From the NCBI GenBank assembly GCA_030447275.1, contig JAUJPF010000002.1:1-64000 (forward strand): DNA of 64,000 nucleotides, read 5' to 3'. A model generated the notes under the pieces. The model made no database searches. It was not told the DNA's origin and saw only the letters and a list, made by a program, of their open reading frames with translations. Positions 18,232 through 27,003 of this stretch are shown in pieces. The DNA is from Solirubrobacteraceae bacterium (GTDB taxonomy: Bacteria; Actinomycetota; Thermoleophilia; Solirubrobacterales; Solirubrobacteraceae). The translations under genes and the position numbers were made by a program. Position 1 is the first letter of the stretch. Each line of letters begins with the position of its first letter.

Positions 18232-18506
18232 TGCGCTTCGTCCGCTTCGGCCTTCCGATCGTGATCTGCCTCGGCGGCATCGTCGCGATCGCGATCGAGC
18301 CGAACCGCAACGGGTTCGAGGGCGCGGTGCTCATCGTCAGCGCCGGGCTCTCGGTGGCGCTGCTGAACTGGCTCTACCGGGTCGGCGTGGCGGGCGAGAG
18401 CGAGCGCGACTCCGAGGACGAGGCGCGCGCGTTCTTCGACCGCCACGGCGTGTGGCCGGACGAGGTCAGCGACGAGCGCCGCCGGGAGCTCGAGCGGCAG
18501 CGGTAG
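18231..18506 (+). CDS. small two-helix membrane protein
   Basis: A 91-residue protein starting at ATG 18231, one base overlapping the GluQRS stop (TGATG). It has two predicted membrane helices ('FGLPIVICLGGIVAIAIE' and 'GAVLIVSAGLSVALLNWLYRVG') and an acidic/basic C-terminal tail ('SERDSEDEARAFFDRHGVW...RRRELERQR') that should be cytoplasmic. Small proteins of this shape are widespread in Thermoleophilia-like genomes; I do not recognise a function. Confidence 0.7.
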   Translation: MRFVRFGLPIVICLGGIVAIAIEPNRNGFEGAVLIVSAGLSVALLNWLYRVGVAGESERDSEDEARAFFDRHGVWPDEVSDERRRELERQR

Positions 18507-18517
18507 ATTTCGTTCGC

Positions 18518-19678
18518 GTGGCCGACCTCGAGACCTTCGCCGCGCGGGCACGCACGACCGGCAGGCTCGGCATCGACACCGAGTTCATGGGCGAGGGCCG
18601 GTACCGCTCGCTGCTGTGCGTGGCCCAGGTCGCGGTCGAGCGCGACGACGGCGAGTCCGACGTCGAGGTGCTCGACGCGCTCGACCCCGCGCTCGACCCC
18701 GCGCCGCTGGCCGGCGTGCTCGCCGACCCGGACGTCGAGGTCGTCATGCACGCGGGCCGTCAGGACGTCGCGCTGCTGCGCCGCACGTGGAGCACGCAGG
18801 TCACGAACGTCTTCGACACGCAGGTCGCGGCGGGGTTCACCGGCCGCGGCGCGCAGATGGGCTACGAGGCGCTGCTGCACAGCGTGCTCGGGGTGCGGCT
18901 GCGCAAGAGCGCGAGCTTCACGCGCTGGGACGCGCGGCCGCTGACCGGCGAGCAGATCAGCTACGCCCGCGAGGACGTGCTCCAGCTCGTCCAGCTCGCC
19001 GACGCGCTCCAGCGCGAGCTCGCCGAGCGCGGGCGCCTCGGGTGGGCGCGCGAGGAGTGCCGGGCGCTCGAGAGCGTCACCGACACGCGCGACCTCGACG
19101 TCGTCTTCGGCAAGCTGCCGCGCATCGGCGGCCTCGACCCGCCGGTGCGTGCCGTGGCGCGCGAGCTGATCGAGTGGCGCGAGGAGACCGCGCAGGCCGC
19201 CGACCGGCCGGTGTCGTCGGTGCTGCCCGACGCGCCCCTCGTCGAGATCGCGCGGCGCCGACCCCGCGACATCCCGCGCCTCCAGCAGATCCGCGGCCTC
19301 AACGAGCAGACGCTGCGGCGCCGCGGGCGCGACATCCTCGCCGCGGTCGAGCGCGGGCGCGACCGCGAGCCGATCCCGCGCGACGGCGACAAGCCGATCG
19401 CTGCGGACCCGCGCGACGGGCCGGCGATCGCGCTGTGCGAGGCGCTCACCCGCGCGCGCACGTACGAGGCGGGGCTCGCGTACGAGCTCGTCGCGGCGCG
19501 CGCCGACCTCGAGCGGATCGTCCGCTCGGTGCGCTCCGGGGCGCCGGAGCCCGACGTCCGCACCCTGGGCGGCTGGCGGCGCGAGCTCGTCGGCAGCGAG
19601 CTGCTCGACCTGCTCGGCGGCGCGCTCTCGCTGCGCATCGGCGACGATCGGCGCCTGGAGGTCGGCCCGGGCCGGTAG
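18518..19678 (+). CDS. rnd: ribonuclease D
   Basis: 3'-5' exoribonuclease of the DEDDy class acting in tRNA 3' maturation; 386 residues from GTG 18518. The exonuclease core shows 'GIDTEFMGEGRY' (D, E), 'VVMHAGRQDVALL' (D) and 'ISYAREDVLQLVQL' (Y, D). Two HRDC-like helical regions follow ('RELIEWREETAQAADRPVSSVLPD' split region; 'LCEALTRARTYEAGLAYEL'). Start lies 11 bases after the preceding stop. The stop is directly followed in the same frame by the truncated phosphatase reading frame. Confidence 0.9.
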   Translation: MADLETFAARARTTGRLGIDTEFMGEGRYRSLLCVAQVAVERDDGESDVEVLDALDPALDPAPLAGVLADPDVEVVMHAGRQDVALLRRTWSTQVTNVFDTQVAAGFTGRGAQMGYEALLHSVLGVRLRKSASFTRWDARPLTGEQISYAREDVLQLVQLADALQRELAERGRLGWAREECRALESVTDTRDLDVVFGKLPRIGGLDPPVRAVARELIEWREETAQAADRPVSSVLPDAPLVEIARRRPRDIPRLQQIRGLNEQTLRRRGRDILAAVERGRDREPIPRDGDKPIAADPRDGPAIALCEALTRARTYEAGLAYELVAARADLERIVRSVRSGAPEPDVRTLGGWRRELVGSELLDLLGGALSLRIGDDRRLEVGPGR

Positions 19679-19720
19679 AGCCACGAGGACCGCGCCCTGC
19701 GCATCGAGCACCGCTTCGGC

Positions 19721-20770
19721 ATGGCCGCGAGCGCCCCGACCGAGCTGCCGCTCGACGCCGACGCGCCCATGCCCACCGCGGCGCGGCTGGCCTCGCCCGT
19801 GCTGCTCGAGTCGCGCGAGGAGTGGCTGCGCCGCTTCCCGCAGGTCCCTCCGCGCGGCGAGTTCGAGGCCTTCGCGGCGGTCCCGCTGCTCTTCGAGGGG
19901 GGCGTGCCCGGCTGCATGGGGCTCGGATTCCCGGACGTCCGGGCGTTCGAGCCCGCGGACGTCGACCTGCTCGTGGCGATCGCGCGGCAGGGCGCCCAGG
20001 CGTTGGAGCGCGCGCGGCTGTACGAGGAGCGCGCGTACGTGGCCCGGACGCTCCAGGCCGGGCTCCTGCCGCGGGCGCTCCCCGACATCCCCGGCCTCGA
20101 GGTGGCGGTCCGCTACCGGCCGGTCGGCGACGGCGGCGAGGTCGGCGGCGACTTCTACGACCTGTTCGCGGTCGCGCCCGAGGCGTGGATGCTCGCGATC
20201 GGCGACGTCTGCGGGAAGGGGACCCAGGCCGCCGTGCTCACCGGTGTCGTGCGCAGCACGATCCGCGCGCTCGCGCTGGCCATGCCCGCCGGGGCGCCGG
20301 GGCCGGCCGACGTGCTCACCGGCGTCAACGCCGCGCTCCTGCTCGAAGCGGGCTCGCGCGCGCTGGCCACGGCGGCGTGCGCGGTCGTGCGGCCCGAGCC
20401 GGGCGGGTTCGCGGTGACGCTGAGCGCGGGCGGCCACCCGCCCGCGCTCGTGCTCCGCGCCGGCGGGGCGGTCGAGGCGGTCGAGGCGCCCGGCCGGATG
20501 CTCGGCGTCGCGCCGTCGCCCCAGCTGACGACGGCGGAGCTGCTGCTCGGGCCCGGCGACCTGCTGCTGCTCTACACCGACGGGATCCTCGACGCGCGCG
20601 CGAGCCGCGAGACGTTCGGCGAGCAGCGGCTGCGCGACGCGCTCGCCGCGAGCGCCGGCGAGGCGGCGTCGACCGTCGTCGGGGCGATCGACCGCACCGT
20701 CCGCGCCTTCGCGCCGGGCCGCCCGCGCGACGACAAGGCGCTCATGGCGCTGCGCGTGCCGGTCGAGTAG
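19721..20770 (+). CDS. SpoIIE/RsbU-type PP2C phosphatase with truncated GAF domain
   Basis: Serine phosphatase predicted to dephosphorylate an anti-anti-sigma (STAS) protein in a partner-switch cascade. Residues 1-115 are only the second half of a GAF domain ('LDADAPMPTAARLASPVLL', 'AAVPLLFEGGVPGCMGLGF'). Residues 130-349 are the SpoIIE domain: 'VGGDFYDLF', 'IGDVCGKG', 'SAGGHPPAL', 'LLLYTDGILDAR', 'RDDKALMALRV'. The reading frame runs back without a stop to the rnd stop codon, with no ribosome site before ATG 19721 and the front of the GAF domain missing, so the 5' end of the gene seems lost by deletion or assembly collapse. STAS and anti-sigma kinase genes lie 1.2-2 kb downstream. Confidence 0.82.
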   Translation: MAASAPTELPLDADAPMPTAARLASPVLLESREEWLRRFPQVPPRGEFEAFAAVPLLFEGGVPGCMGLGFPDVRAFEPADVDLLVAIARQGAQALERARLYEERAYVARTLQAGLLPRALPDIPGLEVAVRYRPVGDGGEVGGDFYDLFAVAPEAWMLAIGDVCGKGTQAAVLTGVVRSTIRALALAMPAGAPGPADVLTGVNAALLLEAGSRALATAACAVVRPEPGGFAVTLSAGGHPPALVLRAGGAVEAVEAPGRMLGVAPSPQLTTAELLLGPGDLLLLYTDGILDARASRETFGEQRLRDALAASAGEAASTVVGAIDRTVRAFAPGRPRDDKALMALRVPVE

Positions 20771-20842
20771 CCGCGCCCGCCTGCCCCGCATCGGCGCGTC
20801 GAAACGGTTTGTGACCGGCGGTCAGCCGGGGATCCCGGCGGC

Positions 20843-21145
20843 ATGAGCCTGATCGCCTTCATCATCTCCCTCGCCTTCATGGGCCTCATCGTCGGCGCGC
20901 TCGCGCGCCTGGCGCTGCCGGGCCGTGACCCCATGTCCATCTTCCAGACGATCCTCGTCGGCATGGGCGGCACGCTCGCCGCGGGCCTCATCGCCCAGGC
21001 GGCGCTCGGCCGCAACGGCGGGAGCTTCGTGATCGCCGTGCTGGTCTCGACGCTGATCGTCTACTTCATCCGCCGCTCGCGCGGCGGCTCGGTCACCCGT
21101 CCGGCGCCCCGCCGGCGCGGCGCGTTCGGCGGCCGCTCCTCCTAG
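20843..21145 (+). CDS. GlsB/YeaQ/YmgE-family stress membrane protein
   Basis: A 100-residue protein of the transglycosylase-associated (YeaQ/YmgE) family. Three hydrophobic segments with the Gly-rich pattern 'GLIVGALARLALPGRDPM', 'FQTILVGMGGTLAAGLIAQ' and 'IAVLVSTLIVYFIRR' are diagnostic; a basic Arg/Pro tail follows. Members are usually induced by envelope or general stress. Its TAG stop shares a CTAG with the convergent LysR gene. Confidence 0.85.
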   Translation: MSLIAFIISLAFMGLIVGALARLALPGRDPMSIFQTILVGMGGTLAAGLIAQAALGRNGGSFVIAVLVSTLIVYFIRRSRGGSVTRPAPRRRGAFGGRSS

Positions 21146-21961
21146 CCGGCGCCAGGTGCTCGGCCGCCGCCTCGCGCAGGGCGGCGGCGAGCGCCTCGAG
21201 CCCGGGCCGCTGCCGGCCCGACCGGCGCGTGACAGGAAGATCGTGCGCGACAGGTCGTAGTCAGCGACGCGGCGCACGACGATGCCGGGCCGGCCCCCAG
21301 GCTCGGCACGAGCGCGACGCCCGCGCCTTCGACGACGAGCGCGAGCATGATCAGCGCGTCGTTGCAGCGGTGGTGGACGTCCGGCTCGAACCCCGCTCCC
21401 CGGCCCGCGCGCTCGACCATCTGCCCGCAGCGCGTGTCCTCGTTGGCGGTGATCCGGCGAGCCCGCCCAGCGCGACGGCGCCGCCCTCGCCCGCCGCCGG
21501 ACGGCCTTCGGGGAGGGCGACCACGACCTCGTCGCCCGCCCAGCTCCTCCTTGAGCAGGCTCGGGTAGACGCGCCCGCGGCGCGAAGTCGTAGCCTCGGC
21601 CACGGCGGCGTCGAGCTCGCGGAGCGCGAGCGCGGGCAGGGCCTCCTCCGGCTCCATCTCGCGCAGCTCGAGGCGCAGCTCGGGGTGGCGCCCGCGCAGG
21701 AGGGCCTGCGCGCCCGGCACGAGCGAGATGAGCGGCGTCTGGAGCGAGGCGACACGCAGCGTCCCTCCGCCCGTCCCCGCCGCGGCCTGGAGGTCGGCCT
21801 CGGCCTCCTCGAGCTGGGCGAGCTGCTGTGACACCGCGGACGGCGTGTCGGCGAGCGCCTCCGTCACCGCGGCGACCGTGCCGCGCGCCTACGCCGCCCG
21901 CGCGACGGCGCCCGCCGCCGCGCCCGCGTCCCGGAGCGCCGCACCGTCCATGCGGCTGCAT
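21142..21961 (-). pseudogene. LysR-family regulator, damaged
   Basis: Remains of a LysR transcription factor. The helix-turn-helix recognition part is visible ('AVTEALADTPSAVSQQLAQLEE'), but the next roughly 35-40 residues that normally follow are missing and the sequence jumps to 'AEADLQAAAGTGGGTLRVAS'. The effector domain is spread over three frames: 'LISLVPGAQALLRGRHPELRL', then 'GDEVVVALPEGRPAA' (frame 2), then 'DALIMLALVVEGAGVALVPSLG', then 'GIVVRRVADYDLSRTIFL' (another frame) and 'GLEALAAALREAAAEHLAPA'. At least four indels are needed to rebuild it. Either a true pseudogene or badly read sequence; divergently placed from the STAS gene. Confidence 0.7.
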
Positions 21962-22002
21962 GACGCCCGTCGGACCGCGCGCCGTGGTATCTACGGGGCG
22001 TC

Positions 22003-22320
22003 ATGCGCGAGGACGACCAGCCGTTCACGCTGCACGTCGAGGGCCGCGAGGGGTCGGTCCGCGTCATCGCGACCGGCGAGCTGGACCCGAGCACGGCCCC
22101 GAGCGTCGGGGGCGTGCTCGCCCAGCACCGCGGCGAGGACGTCGTGATGGACTTCACCGAGGTGCGCTTCGCCGACTCGTCGATCGTTCGCACCCTCGTC
22201 GAGGAGCGCCACCACGCCCAGCTCGCCGGCAACCGCTTCGCCATCGAGGGCGCGAACGACCGCGTCCGCCGCTCGTTCGAGCTCAGCGGCGTCGCCGACA
22301 TGTTCGAGTGGATCCCCTAG
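22003..22320 (+). CDS. STAS-domain anti-sigma factor antagonist
   Basis: A 105-residue single STAS domain. It shows 'VRVIATGELDPSTAPSVGGVL', 'VVMDFTEVRFADSSIVRTLVEE' (with the phosphorylatable Ser in 'ADSS') and 'FELSGVADMFEW'. Such proteins bind anti-sigma kinases when unphosphorylated and release the sigma factor. Convergent with, and sharing the CTAG stop of, an anti-sigma HATPase gene, its likely partner; the SpoIIE phosphatase at 19.7 kb could reactivate it. Confidence 0.88.
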   Translation: MREDDQPFTLHVEGREGSVRVIATGELDPSTAPSVGGVLAQHRGEDVVMDFTEVRFADSSIVRTLVEERHHAQLAGNRFAIEGANDRVRRSFELSGVADMFEWIP

Positions 22321-22697
22321 CGGTCGACTTCGAGCCAGATCACGCCGGGGTCGCGGTCGACGCCCCACCGATCCGCGAGCTTCTCGACGAGGTAGAGCCC
22401 GTAGCCGCCGGTGCCGTCGTTCGACGGCGCGATCTCGGGGATGAACCCGGCGCCCTCGTCGTGGACCTCGAGCCGCAGCGCGTCCGGGCGCACCTCGAGG
22501 CGGACCTCGAACCCCGCGCCGCGCGCGTGGCGCACGGCGTTCGTCACGAGCTCGGAGGCCAGCAGCATCACGTCGCCCGACGTGCGCGGATCGACGTCGG
22601 CGAGCTGGAGCGCGTCCTCGACGTCGTGGCGCGCGCGGCCGATCGCGGCAGGGCGTGCGGAATGGCGGAAGCGGAGCTCGAGCACCTGGGGGGTCAT
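22317..22697 (-). CDS. anti-sigma regulatory factor (RsbW-like HATPase)
   Basis: A 126-residue GHKL-fold serine kinase. N box '[14 protein letters not shown]', G1 box '[11 protein letters not shown]' and G2 box '[19 protein letters not shown]' are all present, the standard set for RsbW/SpoIIAB-like proteins of streptomycete type. It would phosphorylate the adjacent STAS protein and sequester an alternative sigma factor, not encoded in this window. ATG 22697 overlaps the stop of the damaged LysE gene (ATGA). Confidence 0.9.
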   Translation of the reverse strand: MTPQVLELRFRHSARPAAIGRARHDVEDALQLADVDPRTSGDVMLLASELVTNAVRHARGAGFEVRLEVRPDALRLEVHDEGAGFIPEIAPSNDGTGGYGLYLVEKLADRWGVDRDPGVIWLEVDR

Positions 22698-23173
22698 CGC
22701 TCCCGGTCGGGGTACCCGGCACCCCTGGCGCGCACGCGCTCGCTTTCACGTGATGGCGCGACGCCAAAGCGGTCGCGGTGCCGAGGCCGATGTAGACCGC
22801 CGCGCCGGCGTAGCGCCCGGCGTCCCGGGCACCGGGGCGGCGCCGGCGCAGGCGGCCCGCCAGCGCCCCCGCCGCGAGCGCGTAGGGGCAGTCGCTGAGC
22901 AGCGCGAGGAGCACGAAGACCGTGCCCAGCACGAGGATCTGGGCCAGGACGGGCCCGCGGTCGGGGTCGACGAACTGGGGCAGGAACGCGAGGAAGAAGA
23001 TCGCCGTCTTCGGGTTGAGGACGTTGACGACGCCGCGCCGGAAGATCACGGCCGCGCGCGCGTCGCCCGGGACGGCGTCCCCGGCGCCCTCCGAGCGGTC
23101 GAGCAGCCGCCGCACGCCCAGGTAGAGCAGGTACGGCGCCCGCGAAGACGAGGAGCGTGCCCGGGTCGGGCAT
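22694..23173 (-). pseudogene. LysE/RhtB-type amino-acid exporter, damaged
   Basis: The start '[12 protein letters not shown]' matches LysE family N-termini, but the following 50-60 residues, including the 'PGP' loop and two helices, are absent. The sequence resumes in another frame as '[18 protein letters not shown]' and runs through '[27 protein letters not shown]' (the family signature), '[22 protein letters not shown]' and '[18 protein letters not shown]'. A second shift near 22770 is needed to reach the stop at 22694. The lost part is internal, so the protein cannot be functional as printed; an assembly collapse is equally possible. Confidence 0.72.
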
Positions 23174-23226
23174 CAGGCCGCGCGTCGCGCCTTCACGAGG
23201 TGACTCCAACCGCAAGACTGCGGCGC

Positions 23227-24429
23227 ATGGACTTCGAGTCGAGCGAGCGGTGCCGCGAGTTCTCCGAGCGGCTGACCGCCTTCATGCAGGAGCACGTCTA
23301 TCCCGCGGAGGCGGTGTTCGCCGAGCAGGTGCGGGCGGCCGGCGACCCGCACGCCGAGGCGCCGGTGATGGAGGAGCTGAAGGACGAGGCGCGCCGCCGC
23401 GGGCTGTGGAACCTGTTCCACCCCGATCCGGAGGTCGGGCCCGGGCTGAAGGTCGTCGAGTACGCGCCGCTGGCCGAGATCATGGGCCGCAGCCCGCTCG
23501 GCCCCGAGGCGTGCAACTGCTCGGCGCCCGACACGGGGAACATGGAGGTGCTCACGCTGTTCGGCACGCCCGAGCAGAAGGAGACGTGGCTGCGGCCGCT
23601 GCTCGACGGCGAGATCCGCTCGGCGTTCGCGATGACCGAGCCCGAGGTCGCGTCGTCGGACGCGACCAACATCGAGATGCGGATCGAGCGCGACGGCGAC
23701 TCGTACGTCCTCAACGGCCGCAAGTGGTGGACGTCGGGCGCGATGCGCGAGCGCTGCCGGATCTTCATCGCGATGGGCAAGACGAATCCGGAGGGTCCGC
23801 CGCACAAGCAGCAGTCGATGATCCTCGTGCCGCGCGACACGCCCGGCGTCACCGTCGTGCGCAACCTGCCGGTCTTCGGCTACGCCGACCACGAGGGGCA
23901 CGCCGAGGTGCTCTTCGAGGACGCGCGCGTGCCCGCGACGAACCTCGTGGCCGGCGAGGGCGACGGGTTCATGATCGCCCAGGCGCGGCTCGGGCCGGGC
24001 CGCATCCACCACTGCATGCGGACGATCGGCGTCGCCGAGCGGGCGCTCGAGGCGATGTGCCGCCGCGCGTCCGAGCGCGTGACGTTCGGCGCGCCGCTCG
24101 CGACGCGCGCGAACGTGCAGGACTGGATCGCCGAGGCGCGGATCGACATCGACATGGCGCGCCTGCTCACCCTCAAGGCGGCGTGGCTGATGGACACCGT
24201 CGGCAACAAGCACGCGCGCACCGAGATCGCCTCGATCAAGGTCGCCGCGCCCAACGTCGCGCTGAAGGTCATCGACCGCGCGATCCAGGTCCACGGCGGC
24301 GGCGGCGTCTCCGACGACTTCGGCCTCGCCTCGGCGTGGGCGCACATCCGGACGCTGCGGCTGGCGGACGGCCCGGACGAGGTCCACAAGATGACGATCG
24401 CGCGGCGCGAGCTGCGGGCGCATGCGTGA
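23227..24429 (+). CDS. acyl-CoA dehydrogenase
   Basis: FAD-dependent acyl-CoA dehydrogenase of 400 residues, soluble, first step of beta-oxidation or a related pathway. Domains run in order: helical N-terminal domain with '[20 protein letters not shown]' (the ACAD signature region), beta domain '[11 protein letters not shown]' and '[17 protein letters not shown]', and C-terminal helical domain '[23 protein letters not shown]' and '[17 protein letters not shown]'. The '[16 protein letters not shown]' region resembles the ACAD10/11-like subgroup. ATG 23227 gives '[16 protein letters not shown]'. Stands alone with no obvious operon partner. Confidence 0.92.
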   Translation: MDFESSERCREFSERLTAFMQEHVYPAEAVFAEQVRAAGDPHAEAPVMEELKDEARRRGLWNLFHPDPEVGPGLKVVEYAPLAEIMGRSPLGPEACNCSAPDTGNMEVLTLFGTPEQKETWLRPLLDGEIRSAFAMTEPEVASSDATNIEMRIERDGDSYVLNGRKWWTSGAMRERCRIFIAMGKTNPEGPPHKQQSMILVPRDTPGVTVVRNLPVFGYADHEGHAEVLFEDARVPATNLVAGEGDGFMIAQARLGPGRIHHCMRTIGVAERALEAMCRRASERVTFGAPLATRANVQDWIAEARIDIDMARLLTLKAAWLMDTVGNKHARTEIASIKVAAPNVALKVIDRAIQVHGGGGVSDDFGLASAWAHIRTLRLADGPDEVHKMTIARRELRAHA

Positions 24430-24504
24430 GGATGCGCCCGGCGGGTCGTTCGGCTGCCCCGACTGCGCGGGCTGATCCGCGAGCGCGCGCGGCGCGGCTG
24501 AGCC

Positions 24505-24978
24505 TCAGCGCACGCGCAGCGCGATCGCGTCGCCCGCCGCCAGCAGCATCGTGATCCCGGTGCGCGGGTCGCGCGGCGACGCGCGCTGCTCGCGCAGGAC
24601 GACCGCCGACCACCGCTCGCCCGCGTCGAGCCGCGGCGCGACGTCCGCCGCCAGCTCGCGCGGCACCCACCCGAGCTGCTCGCCGCCCGGCAGGTCGACC
24701 GCGACGGCGTTCGCGTCGTGCTCGTTGGCGAGGTCGCGGCGCAGCGCGACCGGGCGGCCCGGCTCGGCGCCGGCGCCCTGGAGCGCCGCGTCGTGGTGCG
24801 CCGCCGCGCCGGCGACGCCGGAGACGATCAGCCCGCGCTCGCGCAGCGCGTCGCGGCCGAGGAACCGGCCCGACGCCGGGTCGACCGGCATGAAGCCCGC
24901 CACCCAGACGATGCCGCCGTCGTCCGGGTACCAGTAGCGCTCCTCGCGCTCGACCTCGACCTCGACCGCGTCGCTCAT
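24505..24978 (-). CDS. HIRAN-domain protein
   Basis: A 157-residue protein with a HIRAN domain: 'VSGVAGAAAHHDAALQGAGA', 'VALRRDLANEHDANAVAVDL', 'GEQLGWVPRELAADV'. HIRAN domains are found in DNA-repair helicases such as HLTF, where they bind 3' DNA ends, and as stand-alone proteins in bacteria. The N-terminal acidic/aromatic stretch ('EVEREERYWYPDDGG') is unmatched. Divergent from ktrB with 32 bases between starts. Confidence 0.7.
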   Translation of the reverse strand: MSDAVEVEVEREERYWYPDDGGIVWVAGFMPVDPASGRFLGRDALRERGLIVSGVAGAAAHHDAALQGAGAEPGRPVALRRDLANEHDANAVAVDLPGGEQLGWVPRELAADVAPRLDAGERWSAVVLREQRASPRDPRTGITMLLAAGDAIALRVR

Positions 24979-25010
24979 TCCGGAGGCACTCTGCCGTATG
25001 GTCCGCCGCC

Positions 25011-26345
25011 ATGCGCACCCTGCGCCTGCGGCATCCGGCGCAGCTCGTCCCACTCGCCTTCCTGATCGGGGTCGCCGTCGGGACGGCCCTGCTCGCGCTT
25101 CCCGTCGCGCGTGCGGGCCCCGGCGGCGCGTCGGGGCTCGAGGCCGTCTTCACCGCGACCTCGGCGATCTGCGTCACTGGGCTCGCGGTGGTGGACACGC
25201 CGACGTACTGGTCCGGCTTCGGCGAGGCCGTGATCCTCGTCCTCATCCAGGTCGGCGGCTTCGGGATCATGACGCTGGCCTCGCTGCTGAGCCTGCTGGT
25301 GGCCCGGCGCCTCGGCCTGCGCACGCGCCTCACCGCGCAGGCGGAGACGAGGACGCTCGGCCTCGGCGACGTCCGCCGCGTCCTCATCGGCGTCGCGCTC
25401 TTCAGCCTGGCCTTCGAGGCCGTCGCGGCGGTCGTCCTCGCCCTGCGGCTGGCGACGACATACGACGAGTCGCTCGGCGAGGCGGTGTACCACGGCGTGT
25501 TCCATGCCGTCTCGGCGTTCAACAACGCGGGCTTCGCGCTGTACAGCGACAACCTGATCGGGTTCGCCACCGACCCGGTGATCTCGATCACCATCGCGGT
25601 GGCGATCATCGCCGGCGGCCTCGGCTTCCCCGTCCTGTTCGAGCTGCGCCGCGAGCTGGTCAGCCCGTCCACCTGGACCCTGCACACGCGGATCGTGGTG
25701 TGGATGACGCTCATCCTGCTCGTCACGGGCACCGCGGCGGTGACGGCGTTCGAGTGGAGCAACCCCGAGACCCTCGGGCCGCTGTCGGTCGGCGGGAAGC
25801 TGCTGGCCGGCTTCTTCCAGAGCGTCCAGCCGCGCACCGCGGGCTTCAACTCGCTCGACTACAGCGAGATGAACGAGACGACCTGGCTCGTGACCGACGT
25901 CCTGATGTTCATCGGCGGCGGCCCGGCCGGCACCGCCGGCGGCGTCAAGGTCACGACGGTCGCGGTGCTGGCGTTCATCGTGATGGCCGAGGTGCGCGGC
26001 GACCCGACCGTCCACGTCCACAACCGCCGTCTGCCGGCCGGAGCGCAGCGCCAGGCGGTGAGCGTCATCGTCCTCGGGCTGGCGGTGGTGGCCGCCAGCA
26101 CGCTGGCGCTGGTGGCCATGAGCGGCGAGAATCTCGATCGCGTGCTGTTCGAGACGATCTCCGCCTTCAGCACGGTCGGCCTCTCCACCGGCATCACCGC
26201 CGACCTCCCCCCGGAGGGCAAGTGGCTGCTGATCGTGCTGATGTTCGTCGGGCGCGTGGGCACCATCGCGCTCGCGTCGGCGCTCGCGCTGCGCGGGCGA
26301 CCGATCCTGTACCGCCTCCCGGAGGAGCGACCGATCCTTGGCTGA
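25011..26345 (+). CDS. ktrB: TrkH/KtrB-family potassium uptake channel subunit
   Basis: Integral membrane K+ translocator of 444 residues, about ten hydrophobic segments in the four-fold M1-P-M2 pattern. Selectivity-filter loops are visible around 'TATSAICVTGLAVVDT', 'SAFNNAGFALYSDN', 'SVQPRTAGFNSLDYS' and 'SAFSTVGLSTGITAD', each with the conserved central Gly. 'GGGPAGTAGGVKVTT' is the typical intramembrane-loop region. The downstream RCK gene overlaps by 8 bases, forming a Ktr/Trk operon. Turgor or low-K+ regulation is likely from family knowledge but no site is seen. Confidence 0.93.
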   Translation: MRTLRLRHPAQLVPLAFLIGVAVGTALLALPVARAGPGGASGLEAVFTATSAICVTGLAVVDTPTYWSGFGEAVILVLIQVGGFGIMTLASLLSLLVARRLGLRTRLTAQAETRTLGLGDVRRVLIGVALFSLAFEAVAAVVLALRLATTYDESLGEAVYHGVFHAVSAFNNAGFALYSDNLIGFATDPVISITIAVAIIAGGLGFPVLFELRRELVSPSTWTLHTRIVVWMTLILLVTGTAAVTAFEWSNPETLGPLSVGGKLLAGFFQSVQPRTAGFNSLDYSEMNETTWLVTDVLMFIGGGPAGTAGGVKVTTVAVLAFIVMAEVRGDPTVHVHNRRLPAGAQRQAVSVIVLGLAVVAASTLALVAMSGENLDRVLFETISAFSTVGLSTGITADLPPEGKWLLIVLMFVGRVGTIALASALALRGRPILYRLPEERPILG

Positions 26346-27003
26346 CCGCAAGCAGGGCAACGGCATGCTGGTCCTCGGGCTGGGCCGCTTCGGCGGCGCG
26401 ATCGCCGAGACGCTCGCCGACCTCGGTCACGAGGTCCTCGCCGTGGACAACGACCACAGGCTCGTGCAGGCCTACGCCGGGCGGCTGACGCACGTCGTCG
26501 AGGCCGACACCACCGACGCCGAGGCGCTGCGCCAGATCGGCGCAGACGAGTTCAGCTGCGCGGTGGTGGCCATCGGCACGAACATCGAGGCGAGCATCCT
26601 GACGACGTCGGTCCTGGTCGACCTGGGGATCCCGACGATCTGGGCGAAGGCGATCTCCAAGCCGCACGGGCGGATCCTCGAGCGGGTGGGCGCCACGCGC
26701 GTCGTGCTCCCCGAGCACGAGATGGGCGAGCGCGTCGCCCACCTCGTGTCGGGCCGGGCGCTCAACTACATCGAGTTCGAGGACGGGTTCGCGCTCCTCG
26801 AGACGAAGCCGCCCGCGAAGTACGTCGGCAAGAGGCTCGGCGACGCGGGCATCCGCTCGGAGCACGGCGTGACCGTCGTCAGCATCAAGCGCCACGGCGA
26901 GGACTTCGCCCACGCCACCGCCGACAGCGTGATGGGCGCCGACGACCTGCTCATCGTCGCCGGGAAGACCGAGCTGGCCGAGCGCTTCGCCGCGCTGAGC
27001 TAG
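26338..27003 (+). CDS. ktrA: TrkA/KtrA-family potassium uptake regulatory subunit
   Basis: Cytoplasmic RCK gating subunit of 221 residues. Rossmann motif 'VLGLGRFGGAIAETL' with acidic 'AVDNDHRLV', 'VEADTTDAEALRQIGA' and 'TIWAKAISKPHGRILERVGA' are typical of TrkA_N; a TrkA_C domain fills residues 140-221. I use TTG 26338, which has a GGAGGAG ribosome site 7-8 bases upstream and overlaps the ktrB end. It should bind ATP/ADP and gate KtrB. Its TAG stop shares the tetramer CTAG with the convergent pilC stop. Confidence 0.92.
   Translation: MADRKQGNGMLVLGLGRFGGAIAETLADLGHEVLAVDNDHRLVQAYAGRLTHVVEADTTDAEALRQIGADEFSCAVVAIGTNIEASILTTSVLVDLGIPTIWAKAISKPHGRILERVGATRVVLPEHEMGERVAHLVSGRALNYIEFEDGFALLETKPPAKYVGKRLGDAGIRSEHGVTVVSIKRHGEDFAHATADSVMGADDLLIVAGKTELAERFAALS

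Noticed and set aside
20803..20835. GTTT...GGGGAT pair resembling a stress-sigma promoter before the YeaQ-family gene
   Set aside because: Spacing and the -10 part fit poorly; not strong enough to annotate.
20822..21961. Long minus-strand frame over the LysR region
   Set aside because: It mostly reads as Arg/Gly/Ala low complexity; only a short piece matches the LysR effector domain, which supports a frameshifted LysR gene, not a new one.
24422..24475. Tiny frame with a CPDC motif after the acyl-CoA dehydrogenase
   Set aside because: Only 17 codons, overlapping the dehydrogenase end, with no ribosome site; chance is the simpler explanation.
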